From an uncultured bacterium (GTDB taxonomy: Bacteria; Babelota; Babeliae; Babelales; RVW-14): a DNA stretch of 44,332 nt. The DNA is taken from positions 73,273 through 117,604 of the forward strand of contig CAIKAH010000021.1 in assembly GCA_903825355.1 (NCBI GenBank), in the 5' to 3' direction. The notes beneath the pieces are model-generated. The model had not been told where the DNA came from. It ran no database searches and saw only the letters and a program-made list of their open reading frames with translations. The position numbers and the translations under genes are program-made. Below, piece after piece: positions 23,480 through 31,913 of the stretch (position 1 is the first letter of the stretch; every line of letters begins with the position of its first letter).

Positions 23480-24628
23480 ATGTTAGAAATTTCTCTCTCT
23501 GGTATAAAAAAAATTGAAGAAATTGCTCGCAGTAGCAGTGAGTATATTTCACTCTCCCAAGGCTCGATTAAAGTTGGTGGCATTCCACAAGCAATCAAGG
23601 ACCATGTCCAAACGCTTTTAAAAACTGATAAGACGGATTATTACGAAAGTTGCTGGGGAATATTTGCTCTTCGTGATCGTCTAGCAGCAGTGCTTTCGGC
23701 ACGTTACGGTAAAACATTTATCCCCCAACATATTTTACCAACCCACGGCTGCATTGGTGGCCTTTCGTTGTTGTATCTTTCACTGCTTAATCCAGGCGAT
23801 GAAGTTATTATTCCTGAGCCAGCATACCCTGCGTATACTACGTTGGCACAAGCTGCGCGTGCAAAGGCTGTACCTGTTTCTCTGCTGCGTACCAAGGTAG
23901 ATGGCGACTATGATTGGCATTTTGATATTGAGTGTATTAAGGCTGCGACTACTGAAAAAACCAAGATTATTATTTTTTCAAATCCCTGGAATCCGCTTGG
24001 GATTGTAATTCCTCTAGAGGCAATTAAAGCGTTACTCGCTTGGTGTGAAGAGCGCAAGATTGTGTTGGTTGTTGATCAGGCGTATGAAGATTATGCATTT
24101 ACCCCACAATTTATATCAGCTACGCCGTTGGTCCTTGAAAGTGATTGGATGGTAACTGCTCACACTTTTTCAAAAAATTTAGCAATGAGTGGCTGGCGTG
24201 TTGGGTACTTAGTTTTGCCACCAGCTCTTAGTAAAGCATTGGTTGGTATGCAAGATGCGTTGCTTAACTGTTTGAATAATACTGCGCAATATGCTGCGCT
24301 ATTTGCGCTTGATCATCCAGAAATGGTTGAGCACCATTACAAAATTGTTGCTGAAAACCGTCAGCGAGCGATTGATTTGTTGCAGCCATTGGTTAGAGCA
24401 GGACATGTTTCGTTTAAAAACCCAGAAGGCGGCTTTTATATTTTTATGAAAACCAATGAGGTTGATGCTACTGGTTTGTGTATGGATTTACTTCACAATG
24501 CAAAAGTAGCTCTTATACCAGGAACAACGTTTGGAGAAGTATCAGCGCCGTTTTTACGCTTAAACTATGCTCGAGAACCTCATCTCATCGAAGAAGGCGT
24601 TAAGCGCATAATTTCATATTTCATGTAA
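23480..24628 (+). CDS. PLP-dependent class I/II aminotransferase
   Basis: 382 residues, fold type I. Seen are the PLP-phosphate region THGCIGGLSLLYLSL (88-102), the NPWNPLG block (168-174, the usual NPxNPTG with Leu for Thr), the DQAYEDY segment (199-205, Asp binds the pyridine N), the Schiff-base Lys232 in FSKNLAMSGWRVGY, and a C-terminal substrate-carboxylate Arg in RLNYAR (about 363). It belongs to the aspartate-aminotransferase superfamily; the exact substrate pair cannot be told. It lies 27 bases upstream of murC, so an amino-acid supply role for cell-wall building or general nitrogen salvage is possible but unproven. Confidence 0.88.
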   Translation: MLEISLSGIKKIEEIARSSSEYISLSQGSIKVGGIPQAIKDHVQTLLKTDKTDYYESCWGIFALRDRLAAVLSARYGKTFIPQHILPTHGCIGGLSLLYLSLLNPGDEVIIPEPAYPAYTTLAQAARAKAVPVSLLRTKVDGDYDWHFDIECIKAATTEKTKIIIFSNPWNPLGIVIPLEAIKALLAWCEERKIVLVVDQAYEDYAFTPQFISATPLVLESDWMVTAHTFSKNLAMSGWRVGYLVLPPALSKALVGMQDALLNCLNNTAQYAALFALDHPEMVEHHYKIVAENRQRAIDLLQPLVRAGHVSFKNPEGGFYIFMKTNEVDATGLCMDLLHNAKVALIPGTTFGEVSAPFLRLNYAREPHLIEEGVKRIISYFM

Positions 24629-24655
24629 TATATTTATCAAGACGATTGCTTTATT

Positions 24656-26077
24656 ATGTATAAAAAACGCGAACACATTCACTTCATGGGCATTGGCGGT
24701 ATTGGTATGAGCGGTATCGCAGAAATTTTAAAACTTCGCGGTTATAGTGTTTCAGGGTGCGACTTGGGCGCTGGTAGCAAAACGCTAGAGCACTTGGCCG
24801 CTATTGGTTGTACTATTTATAAAGGCCATGATGTAGCGCATATACATGAAGCAGATGTCTTGGTTTATTCTTCGGCTGTCCAGCAGACAGATGTAGAGCT
24901 ACAAGCAGCCCTGCACAAAGGAATTCCAGTTATTCCGCGGGCACTGATGCTTGGTGAATTGATGAGAACTAAGTATAGTGTTGCGGTATCTGGATCTCAC
25001 GGTAAAACTACAACTACCTCTCTTCTCTCGCATATTATGATTGATGCTGGCCGTATGCCTACAGTGGTGGTTGGCGGGGTGCTCAAAAATATCGCTAATA
25101 ATGCGCAATTTGGTAGCGGTGAAATTTTTATTGCTGAAGCCGATGAAAGTGATCGATCTTTGCTGCTATTATCTCCCACCATGGCTATAGTAACTAATAT
25201 CGATGCAGAGCATCTTGATATTTATCGTGATCTTGATGATATCAAAGAGACATTTAAAGGCTTTTTGGCACGGCTTCCGTTTTATGGCAAAGCCTGTGTG
25301 TGTATTGATGACGAAGCTGTACGGGCTATTTTACCCTTGGCTCACGTGCCTACGCTGCGTTATGGGTTAAGCGATGATGCCGATCTACAGGCGTGCAATG
25401 TCTTACTTGACGAGATGTCATCAACCTTTGATGTCTACCGCAATACGTTTAAAAAGGGAGATCTTGAGCCAAGCAAAGAGCTCTTGGGAAGCATTTACTT
25501 GAGCATTCCTGGTATTCATAATGTTCGTAATGCGCTTGCAGCTATTGGTATTGCGCTTGAATTTGAAGTTAGCTTTGAAGCAATTGCTCATGCACTTGCT
25601 CATTTTAAGGGCGTAGAGCGCCGGTTTGAGTTTAAGGGAACTTGTCGTGGTAGTGATATTTTTGATGACTATGGTCATCACCCTACGGAGATTCGGACCG
25701 TTTTGCGGGTGGCACAAAAACGTGCAAAAAATGATTTACACGTAGTATTTCAACCACATCGATTTAGTCGTACTGAAAAATTATGGGATGATTTTGTAGA
25801 TGTCTTTGCTCGCTCAGTGGCTGAATATGATATCAAAACACTCCTGATTACTGATATTTACCCCGCAAGCGAAGCTCCTATTGCTGGTATTACTGCTGAA
25901 AAATTAGCAGCTGCTATCAAAGTGGCTAACCCTGCCTTGCATGTGCAATTTGTTGCTGATTTTTACCAGCTTGCTCAAGATGTTCGCGCTGTTTTACGTC
26001 ATGGGGACTTGGTTTTAACCTTAGGCGCGGGCAAATTGAACCAACTTGCTGATATCTTAGCTGCTGACCAAGATTAA
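24656..26077 (+). CDS. murC: UDP-N-acetylmuramate--L-alanine ligase
   Basis: 473 residues, typical length. The N-terminal Rossmann domain has HFMGIGGIGMSGIAEIL (9-25), diagnostic of MurC. The ATP-binding loop is GSHGKTTTT (113-121). The central EADESDRSLLLLSP and TNIDAEHLDIY blocks and the C-terminal DDYGHHPTEI and FQPHRFSRT blocks complete the Mur-ligase signature. It adds L-Ala to UDP-MurNAc in the cytoplasm, the first peptide step of peptidoglycan synthesis, so the organism is likely to make a cell wall. Other mur genes are not beside it. It follows the aminotransferase, probably in one transcript. Confidence 0.97.
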   Translation: MYKKREHIHFMGIGGIGMSGIAEILKLRGYSVSGCDLGAGSKTLEHLAAIGCTIYKGHDVAHIHEADVLVYSSAVQQTDVELQAALHKGIPVIPRALMLGELMRTKYSVAVSGSHGKTTTTSLLSHIMIDAGRMPTVVVGGVLKNIANNAQFGSGEIFIAEADESDRSLLLLSPTMAIVTNIDAEHLDIYRDLDDIKETFKGFLARLPFYGKACVCIDDEAVRAILPLAHVPTLRYGLSDDADLQACNVLLDEMSSTFDVYRNTFKKGDLEPSKELLGSIYLSIPGIHNVRNALAAIGIALEFEVSFEAIAHALAHFKGVERRFEFKGTCRGSDIFDDYGHHPTEIRTVLRVAQKRAKNDLHVVFQPHRFSRTEKLWDDFVDVFARSVAEYDIKTLLITDIYPASEAPIAGITAEKLAAAIKVANPALHVQFVADFYQLAQDVRAVLRHGDLVLTLGAGKLNQLADILAADQD

Positions 26078-26095
26078 TAATTCACCTGAGTTTGA

Positions 26096-26123
26096 TTGAC
26101 AAAATCAGCCTTCCGCGTAATCT
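26096..26123 (+). promoter_or_regulatory. Possible promoter of the outer-membrane protein gene
   Basis: A consensus -35 box TTGACA (26096-26101) is followed after 16 bases by TAATCT (26118-26123), a weak -10 box. It lies in the 100-base gap after murC, with the start codon at 26178 and an AGGAG site before it. Confidence 0.4.
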
Positions 26124-26177
26124 CTTTTTCATTGTCCAAAAACATATTTTCCTCTTATTTCTCTCAAAAGGAGCACC

Positions 26178-28283
26178 ATGAGCTTAAACACAAGATCTGC
26201 AATCTTGAGCATTGCATTTGTTGTTGCGTCTTTTGCTGGTATGTACGCTGCAGAAGTAGCGTCAGATGCGCGAGCAGCAGATCCGTTGGCATTAAAAGCA
26301 CCACCTATTACTAAGGCACCAGGCAAAGAGCCTTTTAAGATTCAGCGTGGAGACTGTGCTTTAACTATTGGTGGTAAGGCGCGTGTGGAGCAATATTTCC
26401 AGCCACATATCAATTTGTTAAACAAGCATATTCCCGATGAAGCTGAATATTTTAAACAGACTATCGATTTGAATTTTGCTGCTGATTATGGCCAAAAAAA
26501 GTATGGCTACAAGGCTGCAGAAATTTATTTTAACTTTCGTAACAAAGGTGTTTGGGGCCGCCCAATGAGTGCCGTTGATAAAGATTCTGGCCCAATTGGT
26601 ACTGCAGGCATTACTCTAAGCGATACTGTTTTTGGCGCTCATAGTCATAGTTCAGTAAAGCCGCTTGTTTGGATGACCGATGCGTGGTTGTCATTTGCGT
26701 GGAATGCAGCCCTTAACTGTGAAAGTGAAAAACTGCATAACCTTAAGGTTGGCTGGTTCGGCTTTCAGCTTGGTCGTGGCATAGCGTTAGGTTCTGCTTA
26801 TGGTGTTGCTAAAGAGTCATTGGGTATGTACAGCTTTATGGAAGATAAATCAGCACCGGGCATTCTGGCTCATGGTGAGTTATTGAAAGATAACAAGCTT
26901 TCTTATGATCTTTATTACTCTCGCTTGGAAGAGCGCTGCAAAGGCATGAGCGACAGTATCAGCCTGGTTAAAGGGCATTGGGTTGACCGTGCACTAAACG
27001 GCCACATTTGGCGTGGAGTAGCAAAACAAAATGATCTTGTTGCTGCTCGCTTGCAATGGAAGCCAGTAGAAAAACATGAAAAGCTTGGCAGCATGCATGT
27101 TGAGCCATATGTTTTTTATAATGCTGCATCTGATCAAAAAGTTGACATTGCTCCTGATTCACGTGCCAAGTGGGGGTCATACGGCTTGATGTTTGAGCAC
27201 TCGGTCAATGGCTTTGAGTATGGTGCTGAAGTAGCGTTTAACTACGGTACGCAACATATGTACAACATTGATCGCAACCAAACTACCATTAAACGTGATG
27301 ACACCACAGGTGTCTTGACTGAATACTATACTAATATTTTTACTCAGATACCAGGTGCTGCAGCTACTTATAAGCCAGCTGTAGTTAAAGGTACCAAAGG
27401 TACTACTGCTGCGCAGGGTTATGGTAGTATGGGTGCTGCTTACTACAATTATACCGTTGGTAGAGGGGCTGCTCAAAATACCTCTTCTGAATACAGAGGG
27501 ATTGGAACAGACTTTGCAGATCCTGTTGGTGGTGGTAGAACCCAGTATTTCGATGGTCCAAACAAGGGCAAATCTCGTTTCCGTCCTGCGTACGATAATG
27601 ACTTCCATGGGTGGATGGGTGTGGCTGATATGGCGTATACCTTTAAAGCGATTAACTTGCAAGTTGCGCTTAGCTATGCTTATGCATCAGGGGATGGAAA
27701 CCCACATGATGTAGAAAAAAATAAACGCTACCATGGCTTTGTTGGTTTGCATGAGTGGTATTCTGGTAAGCGCGTATTCAGCATGATGATGCTTGATGAT
27801 GCAAATATTGTGCGTCCAACAAGCTTAGAAAAAGCTGGAGAAAAAGGTACCGTAAATAACGACTATGATTTTACTGACCTGCAAATGGTTGGTATTGGTG
27901 CTACCTGGAAGCCAAAAGGTTTTGGCAGAGATATAAGCATTAGTCCAAATCTGCTTGGCTACTGGAAGGCGTTTGAAAGCTATGCTTTTGATGCAAGCAC
28001 CGAAAAGGCTTCAAATACACATGCACGCCGATACTTGGGTACAGAGTTGAACCTTGCGACTAAAGTTGCGGTAGTACAAGATCTCATGTTCTTTGGTAAC
28101 TTTGGCGTATTTAAGCCAGGAGCATTCTATTCAGATATGAAGGGAGTCCCTCTAGGTGACGATAAGTTTGGAAAAATTGTTGATGACCCACGCAATGGTA
28201 TAACCTCTGCTGATGCAGCAAATTTTAGACTTGGTGATAATGTTGCATTTCATCTGAACTGTGGTATTGAATACAGGTTCTAG
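26178..28283 (+). CDS. Outer-membrane beta-barrel (porin-like) protein
   Basis: 701 residues. A signal peptide (about 1-25, ending MYAAE or slightly later) is followed by a barrel-like protein: alternating polar/hydrophobic strands rich in Tyr, Phe, Trp and Gly. The last residue is Phe in GIEYRF, the C-terminal pattern recognised by the BAM machinery. An early segment, CALTIGGKARVEQYF, resembles the first strand of porin or alginate-export-type barrels. Central loops are Gly/Thr/Tyr-rich (about 380-480) and may be surface-exposed. It is probably a porin or substrate-selective channel. It is a single transcription unit with an AGGAG site and a strong terminator, which fits high expression. Confidence 0.8.
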   Translation: MSLNTRSAILSIAFVVASFAGMYAAEVASDARAADPLALKAPPITKAPGKEPFKIQRGDCALTIGGKARVEQYFQPHINLLNKHIPDEAEYFKQTIDLNFAADYGQKKYGYKAAEIYFNFRNKGVWGRPMSAVDKDSGPIGTAGITLSDTVFGAHSHSSVKPLVWMTDAWLSFAWNAALNCESEKLHNLKVGWFGFQLGRGIALGSAYGVAKESLGMYSFMEDKSAPGILAHGELLKDNKLSYDLYYSRLEERCKGMSDSISLVKGHWVDRALNGHIWRGVAKQNDLVAARLQWKPVEKHEKLGSMHVEPYVFYNAASDQKVDIAPDSRAKWGSYGLMFEHSVNGFEYGAEVAFNYGTQHMYNIDRNQTTIKRDDTTGVLTEYYTNIFTQIPGAAATYKPAVVKGTKGTTAAQGYGSMGAAYYNYTVGRGAAQNTSSEYRGIGTDFADPVGGGRTQYFDGPNKGKSRFRPAYDNDFHGWMGVADMAYTFKAINLQVALSYAYASGDGNPHDVEKNKRYHGFVGLHEWYSGKRVFSMMMLDDANIVRPTSLEKAGEKGTVNNDYDFTDLQMVGIGATWKPKGFGRDISISPNLLGYWKAFESYAFDASTEKASNTHARRYLGTELNLATKVAVVQDLMFFGNFGVFKPGAFYSDMKGVPLGDDKFGKIVDDPRNGITSADAANFRLGDNVAFHLNCGIEYRF

Positions 28284-28310
28284 TCGCTATTTTTTATACC
28301 GATTATCTTT

Positions 28311-28343
28311 AAGAAAGCCCCGCAAGAACTGCGGGGCTTTCTT
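28311..28343 (+). terminator. Strong rho-independent terminator after the barrel protein gene
   Basis: A perfect 13-bp stem, AAGAAAGCCCCGC (28311-28323) with GCGGGGCTTTCTT (28331-28343), closes a 7-base loop, with T-rich bases in the 3' arm. It insulates the barrel gene from the ankyrin operon that starts at 28403. Confidence 0.85.
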
Positions 28344-28402
28344 ATGCTAGAAGTAGTTCTCACAGCGTATAAGTTACATAAATTTTATTTTGGAGAAAGA
28401 CC

Positions 28403-29512
28403 ATGCGCTATTTGCATGCAATTGTACTATTTGTTGCTTTGGTTCTGCCAGCATCTTTGGCTGGTGCTGCCCCAAGGCCTCGATTGCCAGAAGACGTGAA
28501 CCCCGTGGGGACTGAGTATGATGAAGAATTAGCTATAGCACTAGCAGCCAGCTTGCGTCTCCCTGCGGGAAGTCAATCGGTAAGGCAGCCAGTTATGCCA
28601 ATTATTGGCGGGGCTTTTTCTGGGGCAGGCGGAGGCGGCTTGCCCTCAGTTTGCTTATCTTCTGCTTGTGCGACAGCACAGCCAGACTGGACTGTTGATC
28701 AATTAACCGAAGAAGGCCAGATGGCCCTTGCAATAGCTGAGAGTGCGGGAGTACCATTTGTATTGCGGCCGGAATATCTGCAGCTGTCTTTTAGAAAGAG
28801 CTTTTTATTCAAGACTGATGATTCTATTACACATCTTGCAGAAGGCTATGATGTTGTAGTTTCACCAGAGCAAGCAGCTAGTGGTGTTTGCTCTGGTTTA
28901 GGCATGGGGCGATTTCATTTATTTTCAAGTAACGCGCAATATGCTTCGGGACCTGAAGCAAGACGTGTAAACGGAATGCGCAGTGGCAATACCATGAATT
29001 ATGTGTTTCGTGCTGTTGAGCAGAGAAGGCCTGATTTAATTGTCTCTTTGGTGGTAGACTGTAATATCAAATTGACTATGCAAAATGAAGAAGCTGAAAC
29101 CGCCTTGCTTGTTGCATGTAAAAATAATTATATTGATGAGGCAAAAGCACTATTATATGCTTATTTCCAGATATTGTCTAGGCAAACAAGTGAAAATTTT
29201 AATGAATTGTTGTTAGAATTTCTTGAAATACCAGATGCTACGGGAAAAACGCCTTTAATGCATGCAGTAGTTCATGGTAGTTATGATTTAGTATGCTTAT
29301 TGCTTGAAGCTATTAAGAGATTACCTGCAAAAATCCCCTCACCGTTTAAGCTGTACAATTGCTTTCAAATTTTGAATGGTTTTGATGACGATGGCTATTC
29401 TCCGTTGGGCTATGCAGAAAAGTATTTAGAATCAGCCAAAGAAAAATTTGGGCCAATAATAGATATTTTAAAAGATTCTGGCGCGGAAGATATTCGCCCT
29501 GAAAGTGAATAG
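28403..29512 (+). CDS. Exported ankyrin-type protein with two ubiquitin-interacting-motif-like helices
   Basis: 369 residues. After a signal peptide (about 1-22, ending LAGAA) come two segments that fit the UIM consensus (acidic patch, hydrophobic, x2, Ala, x3, Ser). One is at 38-52: DEE, Leu43, Ala46, Ser50. The other is at 102-116: EE, Met107, Ala110, Ser114. A Gly-rich linker separates them. About residues 195-365 carry degenerate ankyrin repeats (ETALLVACKNNYIDEAKALL, GKTPLMHAVVHGSYDLVCLLL, GYSPLGYAEKYL). The region 120-190 has no recognised domain. UIMs bind ubiquitin in eukaryotes; binding here is inferred. It is the first of four consecutive exported ankyrin genes, with a GGAGA site. 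Confidence 0.82.
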   Translation: MRYLHAIVLFVALVLPASLAGAAPRPRLPEDVNPVGTEYDEELAIALAASLRLPAGSQSVRQPVMPIIGGAFSGAGGGGLPSVCLSSACATAQPDWTVDQLTEEGQMALAIAESAGVPFVLRPEYLQLSFRKSFLFKTDDSITHLAEGYDVVVSPEQAASGVCSGLGMGRFHLFSSNAQYASGPEARRVNGMRSGNTMNYVFRAVEQRRPDLIVSLVVDCNIKLTMQNEEAETALLVACKNNYIDEAKALLYAYFQILSRQTSENFNELLLEFLEIPDATGKTPLMHAVVHGSYDLVCLLLEAIKRLPAKIPSPFKLYNCFQILNGFDDDGYSPLGYAEKYLESAKEKFGPIIDILKDSGAEDIRPESE

Positions 29513-29529
29513 CATAAGGACAGAAGCCA

Positions 29530-30078
29530 ATGAAAAACTATGTAAAAATTTTAGGGTTATTAGGGTTATTTTTTGTGCCGAGCATATATGCTTCTACAGG
29601 CTTAAGGCGTATGAGTGGAAGCGGCGCTCGCATAGCGGCATCTGTTGCTCAAAACGATTTTGTAAAAAGCATAGGCAATGGTGAGCTTGATTCTGTAATA
29701 CGGCAACTGGCAAGCGGTCAAGTTAGCGTCCATTTACCTGCTTCTAATGGTTATTTTCCTTTACATGTAGCAGCTTCTATTCGCCAGCCTGCTTTACTTG
29801 AGTTTTTATTAGACAAAGGGGCAAGCGTTGATGCTGCGTTGCCACGCGGCAAAACGGCTCTTATGTGTGCTGCTGAAAGTGGTGACTATAATGCTGTAAT
29901 ATTGCTTTTAAAAGCTGGTGCTGACCCAAAAGCAAAAATTATTTGCGGCAATCCGTTTGAGTTAGGTACAGTAGCTTGCAATAGTTGTGCTCATTGTAAA
30001 ACGCTTGGATGGGCAGCTACTGATTTTGCACGTGCAGCTGGTTGTTTTGATGTAGTAGATCTTCTTGAAAAATGTTGA
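29530..30078 (+). CDS. Exported ankyrin-repeat protein
   Basis: 182 residues. A signal peptide (about 1-21, ending IYAS) is followed by about 30 uncertain residues and then four ankyrin repeats from residue 45 to the end. Good copies are NGYFPLHVAASIRQPALLEFLLDKGASVDAA and GKTALMCAAESGDYNAVILLLKAGADP. The last repeat is interrupted by a Cys-rich insert (CNSCAHCKT, about 150-158) that could form a disulfide or bind metal. Ankyrin repeats mediate protein-protein binding; the target is unknown. It starts 17 bases after the previous gene's stop, and the next gene follows within 35 bases, so an operon is likely. Confidence 0.85.
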   Translation: MKNYVKILGLLGLFFVPSIYASTGLRRMSGSGARIAASVAQNDFVKSIGNGELDSVIRQLASGQVSVHLPASNGYFPLHVAASIRQPALLEFLLDKGASVDAALPRGKTALMCAAESGDYNAVILLLKAGADPKAKIICGNPFELGTVACNSCAHCKTLGWAATDFARAAGCFDVVDLLEKC

Positions 30079-30110
30079 TAAAAATTATTATTAAGCATAT
30101 GGAGAAAGTA

Positions 30111-30752
30111 ATGAAATTTGTGGCTATATTTTTTGGTTTATTTTTATTAATTCCAGTGGAGTGTTCATCAGCAGCCCTAAGGAGAGGCTTGGCCGCTTTA
30201 TCAATAACTGCTGATAGTAAACCTGTATTCAATCCGTCTACCAGTTTGTTGATGGGATACACATCATTTGCTCGTCAACAAAAACAGCCCTGGCAGCGTT
30301 CAAAATCAATCAAGCCTTGTTGTAAAAAAATAGACAGCGCTTCGGTCAGGTTATCAGCTATCAATCTAGAAAATAAAGAACTAACGAATGCTATTAGGGC
30401 TAAAAATTGGATTGCAGTAGAACGGATTATTGATGAAGGGGCGGTAATGCAAGCCCTAGATAAGGACCATCGTACCCCATTAACGTTAGCAATTATTCAA
30501 GAAGCTCCGTTTGGGATCATAAAAAAAATATTGCTAGCCGGCGCTGTGTCTACTATCAGGGAAAAAGATAAGCATGGATTTGATGCCTATGTGTATGCTT
30601 TAACTTATGGTCCAGGTAGTCGTGCATTAGCAACTATGCTATATGCAGTAGAAACTGCACAATTGCCAGTAGGTGAAAAAAATAATAATACGTTTAGTGA
30701 AAAAAGCGTCTTACAAATGATTTTAGATACTGCAGACCTTTGTGAAGAATAA
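30111..30752 (+). CDS. Exported protein with degenerate ankyrin repeats
   Basis: 213 residues from ATG 30111 (GGAG site 8 bases upstream; two earlier in-frame ATGs at 30072 and 30099 lack the signal-peptide n-region). A signal peptide (about 1-19) leads to a mature N-terminus ALRRGLAALS, which resembles the GLRRMSG start of the preceding protein. About residues 85-200 hold weak ankyrin repeats: LTNAIRAKNWIAVERIIDEGA, HRTPLTLAIIQEAPFGIIKKILLAGAV, and HGFDAYVYALTYG. The function is unknown. Its 3' end overlaps the start of the next gene by 11 bases, implying translational coupling. Confidence 0.78.
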   Translation: MKFVAIFFGLFLLIPVECSSAALRRGLAALSITADSKPVFNPSTSLLMGYTSFARQQKQPWQRSKSIKPCCKKIDSASVRLSAINLENKELTNAIRAKNWIAVERIIDEGAVMQALDKDHRTPLTLAIIQEAPFGIIKKILLAGAVSTIREKDKHGFDAYVYALTYGPGSRALATMLYAVETAQLPVGEKNNNTFSEKSVLQMILDTADLCEE

Positions 30753-31497
30753 AGTATTAGGAAGATTTTTTATTATACCTCAACATAAGCTAATGATTTT
30801 TTTAATGTTTTGCTTTGCTGCTCTAGGTAGCTGGCACAAAGCATTTAGTTTTGGTGATGCGATAGAATTAGACCAGGAATTTTTAGCAGAAGTTGCCGCA
30901 TGTTTAGAGAATGTAGAAGCGAGAGTTGAAGCCCCAGTAAGTGAAACAAGGGCTGGTGGCTTGGGTAACGAGATTAAATGCGGGGGCTGCGCGGTAAGGA
31001 TAAAAGCAGATCAACAGATCAGATTGAAGTATGGTTCACCGGGATCAGCATTATTGCATGCAGCTAAGCGTAATGAGATCGAGGAAGCAAAAAAAGCACT
31101 TGCTGTTGGTGCTAAATTAACTGCATGCAACCGTCGTTGGTGTACCCCGCTCATGTTAGCCTCTCTGAATGGGCATGTTCAGATGGTTGATTTATTATTG
31201 AAAGAATACACTAAAAAATATGGCAGCCAAGCAAGCATATATATTAATGCTTATGATTTGCTAGATCGCAATGCCTTGCATTTCGCACTGATAAAAAAAC
31301 ATCAAGAAGTGGTGGACTTGTTGCTTTACGCTGGAGCAGAATTGCCAGAAATAACGTTTTTTGATTTGACGGAGGAGTCAGGACAGTTGCAGTTAGATTG
31401 TTCGCAGCCGTTGCCATCATTTAATACAGATGATCTACTATCCCTGCTGGATAATCCATTGTCTAGCCAACCAGAGGATCAGCCTGCGGAGAGCTAA
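30742..31497 (+). CDS. Exported ankyrin-repeat protein, fourth of the cluster
   Basis: 251 residues from GTG 30742; an ATG at 30793 (MIFLMFCFAALG) is an alternative that keeps the signal peptide. The mature N-terminus holds DQEFLAEVAACLENV, which aligns with the first UIM of the gene at 28403 (DEELAIALAASL) but has Glu for the key Ala and Cys for the key Ser. A Cys-rich CGGCAVR segment follows. Three to four ankyrin repeats span about 100-215 (SALLHAAKRNEIEEAKKALAVGAKL, TPLMLASLNGHVQMVDLLL, RNALHFALIKKHQEVVDLLLYAGA). An acidic, Ser/Pro-rich tail ends the protein. It overlaps the convergent Nudix gene by 35 bases. Confidence 0.82.
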   Translation: MKNKVLGRFFIIPQHKLMIFLMFCFAALGSWHKAFSFGDAIELDQEFLAEVAACLENVEARVEAPVSETRAGGLGNEIKCGGCAVRIKADQQIRLKYGSPGSALLHAAKRNEIEEAKKALAVGAKLTACNRRWCTPLMLASLNGHVQMVDLLLKEYTKKYGSQASIYINAYDLLDRNALHFALIKKHQEVVDLLLYAGAELPEITFFDLTEESGQLQLDCSQPLPSFNTDDLLSLLDNPLSSQPEDQPAES

Positions 31498-31909
31498 TCA
31501 TATGCGTTAAATGAGTACGCATGGCGGTAGGTAATAAATTAACACTTGTAAGGTTGCTAATTGGCGCCCATATAAAAGCAATATGTGATTCTTGGGATGC
31601 GGGTGGTTGGTGCCGTGAAAAGCCTGGGACACTTACACTGAACAAAAAATTAATTTCGTGTTCTAGTTTACCATGACGGTTATGCCAGCGACACTCATGC
31701 ACTCCTAAAAAATTATCTACTTTGCCATCTGTAATCCCAATTTCTTCATACAGCTCTCGCATCAATGCTGTGGATGTTGTTTCACCCAGTTCCACATGCC
31801 CTCCTGGCAAATAAGTATAAGTTTCTGTTCCATTTCTGCCGCAGGTCAAAAGAATATGCCCGTCGTCAATAATGACTGCACGGGCAATAACTTGTATATG
31901 ATTTTTCAT
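31463..31909 (-). CDS. Nudix hydrolase
   Basis: 148 residues. The Nudix box is intact: Gly37-x5-Glu43-x7-Arg51-Glu52-Leu53-x-Glu55-Glu56-x-Gly58-Ile59. Such enzymes cleave nucleoside diphosphates linked to another moiety, often oxidised nucleotides or dinucleoside polyphosphates. The remainder (LGVHECRWHNRHGKLEHEINFLF) fits a small MutT-like fold but does not fix the substrate. It starts 4 bases after the trxA stop, so it is the last gene of the dsbD-aspS-trxA-nudix series. Its 3' end overlaps the ankyrin gene on the other strand. Confidence 0.92.
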   Translation of the reverse strand: MKNHIQVIARAVIIDDGHILLTCGRNGTETYTYLPGGHVELGETTSTALMRELYEEIGITDGKVDNFLGVHECRWHNRHGKLEHEINFLFSVSVPGFSRHQPPASQESHIAFIWAPISNLTSVNLLPTAMRTHLTHMISSPQADPLVG

Positions 31910-31913
31910 CTAT

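Noticed and set aside
27177..27662. 161-codon minus-strand frame inside the barrel protein gene
   Set aside because: Lies wholly antisense to a gene with a clear signal peptide and barrel pattern; composition is that of a shadow frame.
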